From NCBI GenBank assembly GCA_949775045.1, contig OX459101.1, positions 6,854,394-6,918,393 on the forward strand: DNA of 64,000 nucleotides, in the 5' to 3' direction. A program made the position numbers and the translations under genes. The notes beneath the pieces were generated by a model, which did not search any database, was not told the DNA's origin, and saw only the letters and a program-made list of their open reading frames with translations. This document shows positions 58,074-64,000 of the stretch, piece after piece. Numbering within the stretch: position 1 is the first letter of the stretch; every line of letters begins with the position of its first letter. This DNA is from Metridium senile. Lineage: Eukaryota; Cnidaria; Anthozoa; Actiniaria; Metridiidae.

Positions 58074-58292
58074 GGCTACGTTTATACGGTACCGGACACA
58101 TTTTTGACCGGTCAAAAAAACATCCGCTTAGGGGTTCCGTTCACATGGGACCGCGCTAAACGTGCAATAATTTGGACGCCTAACCGGTCAAAACAAAAAT
58201 TTTGTAATGAATGATCGGTTCCGTGTGAACAGCATGTCCTGGTCGATCTTTTGACCGGTCAAAAATTCGTCCGGTCCCGTGTAAACCTAGCC
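58074..58292. mobile_element. 219-bp MITE in the GPCR 3' flank, GGCTACGTTTATACGG ends
   Basis: Ends GGCTACGTTTATACGG and complement of GGCTAGGTTTACACGGGACC, direct TTA on both sides (58071-58073, 58293-58295); inner GACCGGTCAAAA repeats. It starts 76 bp after the stop codon, so it probably lies in the 3' UTR. Confidence 0.82.
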
Positions 58293-58299
58293 TTAAAGT

Positions 58300-58600
58300 G
58301 ATGGTATTGATGATGATGATAGCGATAATGATGATGATGATGAAAAACGGCTAATCATGAGTAATAAATAGAAATAAATGATGATGATAGCGATAATGAT
58401 GATGATGATGAAAAACGGCTAATCATGAGTAATAAATAAAAATAAATGAATGATATTGATGTTAGCGATTATGATGATGATGATATTAATGATGTGATAA
58501 TGATGTTAATGCGATTAGCGATAATGATGATGATAATAAAGATGATAATAATAGTGACGTTAGCGATAATGATGAAAATCAATTAAAAAATCAATTTAAT
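58300..58600. repeat. GATGATGATAGCGATAATGA repeats with one 70-bp duplication
   Basis: A roughly 70-bp unit ending ATGAGTAATAAATA occurs twice (58308 and 58379), followed by GAT-rich sequence. The AATAAA motifs within (58363, 58433) could serve as polyadenylation signals for the GPCR mRNA. Confidence 0.7.
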
Positions 58601-58819
58601 CTTATACGAGTGAATGGTCTGAATTAATCTTATACGTTAGTAACCTCTACCCGCTTTAATAACAATTGTAGCGGATATACTCCTTTCTTTGAATATAACC
58701 ATTAATATTTATACAGTGATATCAATAAAAAAATAGGTAATGTAATGAAATTTGTAACACCGTGAAACTTGAAAAAATTAAAACTTTACGAAGAAAAAAA
58801 TCCAAAAGATATAAAATGG

Positions 58820-58936
58820 TGTCAGAAGTGGGATTCGAACCCACGCCTCCATTCGGAGACCAGAACGCCCGAACCCATGCAACATGGGAAGGTAACATCT
58901 TGAGTCTGGCGCCTTAGACCGCTCGGCCATCCTGAC
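58820..58936 (-). tRNA. tRNA-Leu(CAA) with 33-nt intron, copy 1
   Basis: 117 nt. Acceptor stem GTCAGGA/TTCTGAC, D-arm GCCGAGCGGTCTAAGGC, anticodon stem CCAGA/TCTGG with loop CTCAAG, class II variable arm TCTCCGAATGGAGG, and T-arm GGGTTCGAATCCC. Anticodon CAA reads UUG. The intron sits after position 37 as in other animal tRNA-Leu(CAA) and can form its own CCCATG/CATGGG hairpin. Discriminator A. A box and B box are intact; a T run follows the 3' end. Confidence 0.95.
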
Positions 58937-59311
58937 ACTTGATACACTGAACTTTGTGGTTTCATAGATGTTTGATTTATATAACCAAATTAATATCAAT
59001 GGGATTTTTTTATTCGTCTTCACCTTTCCTACGAAGCACTTAATCATATGTAATGTTCTGTATGCTCACTTTGAGGTAGCGAAACAAAAGCACACGTATT
59101 TAAATTAAATCTTAGAAGACATAAAATATATACTGATTGATATAAGATATATCAAATATTAAAATAGAATTGAATCTATAAAATAGAATTGATCGATCTA
59201 TAGGGAGTGTTTTTTTGCTTGGTTCGTGTACTTGTTAAAATAAGTGATTTATCAGTGCGATATTTTCATGAAGTCGGAGTGACAAGAAAAATTTGAAAAG
59301 TAAAAAAATTG

Positions 59312-59428
59312 TGTCAGAAGTGGGATTCGAACCCACGCCTCCATTCGGAGACCAGAACGCCCGAATCCATGCAACATTGGAAGGTACGACCTTGAGTCTG
59401 GCGCCTTAGACCGCTCGGCCATCCTGAC
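59312..59428 (-). tRNA. tRNA-Leu(CAA) with 33-nt intron, copy 2
   Basis: Mature part identical to copy 1; intron differs (GTCGTACCTTCCAATG start). A seven-T terminator follows immediately. The TTAA of a 931-bp TIR element begins 10 bp upstream of the 5' end. Confidence 0.95.
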
Positions 59429-59441
59429 ACTTGCCGGTTAA

Positions 59442-60372
59442 GGTAGTACCGGATACTTGGATTTCTTCAATGAATTTCTTTATAAATCCTGTCATTTATA
59501 GATCATTGTTAGGCAAGTCAAAAAACGTGAAAAAATATTGGGGTCACCGTATTGGTTATAGAGTTATAAGATCTAGTAAAAGTAGGTATTTGCAATAATT
59601 TGCGGTGATTTGCTCAAAAGTACCTATTCAAAGCAGTCAATAGAGTGCGAACGTATTCTGCTAGGAAAAGCATAAGATTATATCAAACGATAGATCTAAG
59701 GGTTATCTAACATTTCCTGTCATAAAAATCATTGAATCATTTCCATATATGGGTATAAGTGAACCATAGAGGCACAATTCTACGCCAATTACGCACCCTA
59801 CATGTGAATAGTTGTAGCATTTGTAAAATTTCAGAAAATTAAATCAATGAATATTTTATTTTTTATTCTAAATCGTAAGAATAGTAAATGCAGTCTTGAA
59901 TAAAAAGAAAAAAATTGGGGGTCACCGTACTAATAGGCGAGTTATAAGCGACATAATCCATTTTTTTGTCAAAAAACACGGCAACGGTCCGCGCGGGACT
60001 GGGTTCTAGTACTTTAAACATCTGCTTGAAACTTGTCAAATTATCCTTGTCATCTCCAATAATCCTAAAACCTATTTTGTATTACGACTAAAAACGTCAA
60101 AATTATATTTTATCTGTTCATTTTTACAAAGTTGTAAATTTGTTGTTTTGAGACAAAACAGCGACCATGTCATGTAGTGAAAATCTGAGCATGTTTCGAA
60201 AAATGTCCCATTTTACCTCCAAAGTTGCATGAAATGACATAATACTTTCTGAAGTTATAGATAAGGATTCAAATTAAGATATTATTTAGTTAAATTTTCA
60301 AAAAAACGCAAATAAATGATGAAAAACGAGTTGCGCGAAATAGATGCGCAGTAGCAAGAGTCCGGAACTACC
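59442..60372. mobile_element. 931-bp TIR element in a TTAA target, GGTAGTACCGGA ends
   Basis: Ends GGTAGTACCGGATACTT and complement of GGTAGTTCCGGACTCTT, TTAA on both sides (59438-59441, 60373-60376). No ORF. The last 315 bp recur at 62874-63188 in the segmental duplication. Confidence 0.75.
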
Positions 60373-61184
60373 TTAATAAACAGTTTTCTGTGATTTCATA
60401 GATCATAAAGGAAGTATTATAATATTAATAAATATTATAATTACTCTGCTTTGTTGCTAAAAGTAAGCTTGGCTGGCAAGAACATCGCACATCCGTATCT
60501 TTTAGGGGTTGAAATCAGCAAGGTTTTAACAGTTATTTTAATCTGTGCGTACCTTTTAGGGGTCGTTTTCAAAACCTCGGCCGATCACCCCTATCACTTG
60601 GACAAAGGGACGGTACACCCCCGGGAAATATTCATCTTTCGTCATGTAATTGCCAAATAGCGGATAATTATCGAGATGCTTGTTAAAGTGGATCGATATA
60701 TTTCCGGAAGAATTTCGTTGAAAGGCTGTAAAACACCTATAAAATCACTTCAATTATTTTATCAAGTGTCAGGATGGCCGAGCGGTCTAAGGCGCCAGAC
60801 TCAAGGTCGATCCTTCCCATTATGCATGGGTTCGGGCGTTCTGGTCTCCGAATGGAGGCGTGGGTTCGAATCCCACTTCTGACACCATTTTATATCTTTT
60901 TGATTTTTTTTTCTTCATAAAGTTTAAATTAAAAATATTCAGATCTAGAGTAATAAATGATTTGGATATCGTCGAGATATTCATTCTGGCGTCGTGCAAT
61001 CGCCGATGATTACCGAGATGGTTGATAAAGTGAATCGATATATGTTCGGAAGAATTTCGTTGTAGTTGGTCTTGGCACGGGTGAAAAGTGCTCTGCGCAT
61101 GTTCGGATTTTCTTTTGAACAAAAGACTAAATGAAGATTTTACGAAGTGTTTTCGTGTGGTTATTTATTATGCTAATTTCTCTT
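60058..61184. repeat. Segmental duplication, copy 1 (contains tRNA copy 3)
   Basis: Nearly identical to 62874-64000, with a handful of substitutions and one 5-bp indel just upstream of the tRNA. The copy 2 side continues past the window edge. The 69-codon frame at 60451-60660 is conserved only because the duplication is recent. Confidence 0.95.
60768..60884 (+). tRNA. tRNA-Leu(CAA) with 33-nt intron, copy 3
   Basis: Same mature sequence as copies 1 and 2; intron has CCCATTATGCATGGG. Genomic ACCA follows by chance, then TTTT. Confidence 0.95.
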
Positions 61185-61463
61185 GTATTATTTGACCTGG
61201 AAAAGAAGACAACTAATGTAATGTGTTAGGAAAATATAAGCACTAACTTTCCACGAACTTTCTTAACTTTAAAGATTTACCAAACGCCGGCAATCTTCCG
61301 AGCGTGCGCAGGGCGTTTTTCACCCGGAGAACACACAGTACGGAGTACAGTTGCTCTTTGTTTGTCCAGTGTCGGGGGCCAGGATTAGAAGGATTTGCTT
61401 TATAGAAAGGCTGTAAAACCAAGCATCTATGAAATCACAAAAAGCTTTTATTTAATATCAAGT

Positions 61464-61580
61464 GTCAGGATGGCCGAGCGGTCTAAGGCGCCAGACTCAA
61501 GGTCGTACCTTCCCATGATGCATGGGATCGGGCGTTCTGGTCTCCGAATGGAGGCGTGGGTTCGAATCCCACTTCTGACA
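61464..61580 (+). tRNA. tRNA-Leu(CAA) with 33-nt intron, copy 4
   Basis: Same mature sequence; intron has CCCATGATGCATGGG. The 5' flank (GGCTGTAAAACCAAGCATCT) recurs at 61800 without a tRNA behind it. Confidence 0.95.
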
Positions 61581-61849
61581 CTATTTTATATCTTTTGGAT
61601 TTTTTTTTTCTTCGTAAAGTTTCAATTAAAAATATTCAGAGCAATAAATGATTGGGATATCGTCCAGATCGTGCAATCGCCGATGATTACCGAGATGGTT
61701 GATAAAGTGAATCGATATATGTTCGGATGAATTTCGTTCTAGTTGGTCTCTAGTTGTGCAGTGTCGGGGGTCAGGTTTAAAAAGATTTGCTTTATAGAAA
61801 GGCTGTAAAACCAAGCATCTATGAAAAGACAGAAAGCTATAACTTCAGT

Positions 61850-62866
61850 AACAATGACGAAAAAAAATCGACCTGAAACGTTCAGTAAACATAACGGGAT
61901 AAAATCGACCTGAAACGTTCAGTAAAAATGACGGGATAAAATCGACCTGAAACGTTCAGTAACAATGACAATAAAATCGACCTGAAACGTTCAGTAACAA
62001 TGACAGAATAAAATCGACCTGAAACGTTCAGTAACAACGACGGAATAAAATCGACCTGAAACGTTCAGTAACAACGACGGAATAAAATCGACCTGAAACG
62101 TTCAGTAACAATGACGGAATAAAATCGACCTGAAACGTTCAGTAACAATGAAGAAATAAAATCGACCTGAACCGTTCAGTAACAATGACGAAATAAAATC
62201 GACCTGAAACGTTTTTTAATCGTCATTGTTACTGAACGTTTCAGGTCGATTTTATTTCGTCATTGTTACTGAACGTTTCAGGTCGATTTTATTGTCATTG
62301 TTACTGAACGTTTCAGGTCGATTTTATTGTCATTGTTACTGAACGTTTCAGGTCGATTTTATCCCGTCATTTTTACTGAACGTTTCAGGTCGATTTTATC
62401 CCGTCATGTTTACTGAACGTTTCAGGTCGATTTTTTTCCGTCATTGTTACTGAACGTTTCAGGTCGATTTTATTTCGTCATTGTTACTGAACGTTTCAGG
62501 TCGATTTTATTCCGTCATTGTTACTGAACGTTTCAGGTCGATTTTATTCCGTCGTTGTTACTGAACGTTTCAGGTCGATTTTATTCCGTCATTGTTACTG
62601 AACGTTTCAGGTCGATTTTATTGTCATTGTTACTGAACGTTTCAGGTCGATTTTATCCCGTCATTTTTACTGAACGTTTCAGGTCGATTTTATCCCGTCA
62701 TGTTTACTGAACGTTTCAGGTCGATTTTTTTTCGTCATTGTTACTGAACGTTTCAGGTCGATTTTATTTCGTCATTGTTACTGAACGTTTCAGGTCGATT
62801 TTATTGTCATTGTTACTGAACGTTTCAGGTCGATTTTATTGTCAGTTACTGAACGTTTCAGGTCGA
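61850..62866. repeat. Head-to-head inverted 37-bp minisatellite
   Basis: Ten plus-oriented units (TCGACCTGAAACGTTCAGTA core, 35-38 bp) from 61869 to 62212 meet about 17 reverse-complement units from 62222 to 62866 at a short junction GTTTTTTAATCG. Units differ by small indels after CAATGACG. The arrays can fold into a stem of about 360 bp. Confidence 0.95.
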
Positions 62867-62873
62867 TTATTTT

Positions 62874-64000
62874 AATAATCCTAAAACCTATTTTGTATTA
62901 CGACTAAAAACGTCAAAATTATATTTTATCTGTTCATTTTTACAAAGTTGTAAATTTGTTGTTTTGAGACAAAACAGCGACCATGTCATGTAGTGAAAAT
63001 CTGAGCATGTTTCGAAAAATGTCCCATTTTACCTCCAAAGTTGCATGAAATGACATAATACTTTCTGAAGTTATAGATAAGGATTCAAATTAAGATATTA
63101 TTTAGTTAAATTTTCAAAAAAACGCAAATAAATGATGAAAAACGAGTTGCGCGAAATAGATGCGCAGTAGCAAGAGTCCGGAACTACCTTAATAAACAGT
63201 TTTCTGTGATTTCATAGATCATAAAGGAAGTATTATAATATTAATAAATATTATAATTACTCTGCTTTGTTGCTAAAAGTAAGCTTGGCTGGCAAGAACA
63301 TCGCACATCCGTATCTTTTAGGGGTTGAAATCAGCAAGGTTTTAACAGTTATTTTTATCTGTGCGTACCTTTTAGGGGTCGTTTTCAAAACCTCCGCCGA
63401 TCACCCCTATCACTTGGACAAAGGGACGGTACACCCCCGGGAAATATTCATCTTTCGTCATGTAATTGCCAAATAGCGGATAATTACCGAGATCCTTGAT
63501 AAAGTGGATCGATATATTTCCGGAAGAATTTCGTTGAATTGAAAGGCTGTAAAACACCTATGAAATCACTTCAGTTATTTTATCAAGTGTCAGGATGGCC
63601 GAGCGGTCTAAGGCGCCAGACTCAAGGTCGATCCTTCCCATTATGCATGGGTTCGGGCGTTCTGGTCTCCGAATGGAGGCGTGGGTTCAAATCCCACTTC
63701 TGACACCATTTTAGATCTTTTTGATTTTTTTTTCTTCATAAAGTTTCAATTAAAAATATTCAGATCTAGAGTAATAAATGATTTGGATATCGTCGAGATA
63801 TTCATTCTGGCGTCGTGCAATCGCCGATAATTACCGAGATGGTTGATAAAGTGAATCGATATATGTTCGGAAGAATTTCGTTGTAGTTGGTCTTGGCACG
63901 GGTGAAAAATGCTCTGCGCATGTTCGGATTTTCTTTTGAACAAAAGACTAAATGAAGATTTTACGAAGTGTTTTCGTGTGGTTATTTACTATGCTAATTT
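62874..64000. repeat. Segmental duplication, copy 2 (contains tRNA copy 5)
   Basis: Partner of 60058-61184, offset about 2.82 kb, starting directly after the inverted minisatellite. Confidence 0.95.
63589..63705 (+). tRNA. tRNA-Leu(CAA) with 33-nt intron, copy 5
   Basis: Duplicate of copy 3 with the same intron. One change in the T-loop (GGGTTCAAATCCC instead of TTCGAATCCC); A is allowed there, and the B box consensus GTTCRA is kept, so it should remain functional. Confidence 0.94.

Noticed and set aside
60451..63476. 69-codon frame conserved in two copies (60451-60660, 63267-63476)
   Set aside because: Conserved only because the whole 1.1-kb segment was recently duplicated; no domain, and noncoding flanks are equally conserved.

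Overview
The window looks like nuclear DNA of an animal, most likely a cnidarian and probably an anthozoan. It is AT-rich and intron-rich, with GT-AG introns. It carries a DEG/ENaC channel, a PAN/EGF-like/TSP1/discoidin secreted protein, a family C GPCR and intron-containing tRNA-Leu genes, all embedded in MITEs, foldback elements and microsatellites. The taxonomic call is inference from gene content; no species can be named. Most long open frames are translations of simple repeats, not genes.

Layout. (1) 1-6024, minus strand: the 5' part of a DEG/ENaC channel gene. Five exons can be joined with matching phases, giving 398 codons from the start Met to the palm/finger region; TM2 and the pore lie beyond the left edge. 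(2) 6091-11607: a 5.5-kb satellite with higher-order structure (about 70-bp monomers, 560-bp and 637-bp units, a 1757-bp super-period), ending 66 bp upstream of the DEG/ENaC start codon. (3) 11.6-17.5 kb: transposon debris (LINE RT remnant, TIR elements, a nested foldback) and a broken duplicate of a signal-peptide exon. (4) 17607-26917, plus strand: a complete seven-exon, 386-residue secreted PAN/EGF-like/TSP1/F5-8C protein whose introns are packed with microsatellites. (5) 27-49.8 kb: gene-poor DNA with many MITEs, a 2-kb palindrome nested in a MITE, a 990-bp palindrome, minisatellites and a LINE tail. (6) 49828-57998, plus strand: a complete two-exon family C GPCR of 885 residues, with a 5.5-kb intron holding about 790 bp of ATTCT pentanucleotide. 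(7) 58.8-64 kb: five intron-containing tRNA-Leu(CAA) genes, two minus and three plus, with a recent segmental duplication and a 1-kb inverted minisatellite between copies.

The three protein genes encode a ligand- or acid-gated cation channel, an adhesive extracellular protein and an orphan chemosensory-type receptor. Nothing in the sequence links them functionally. The most unusual features are structural: the nested satellite against a channel gene, an intron built of tandem splice-donor-like motifs, two palindromes sharing termini and 7-bp target duplications, and head-to-head minisatellite arrays where a tRNA unit appears truncated.
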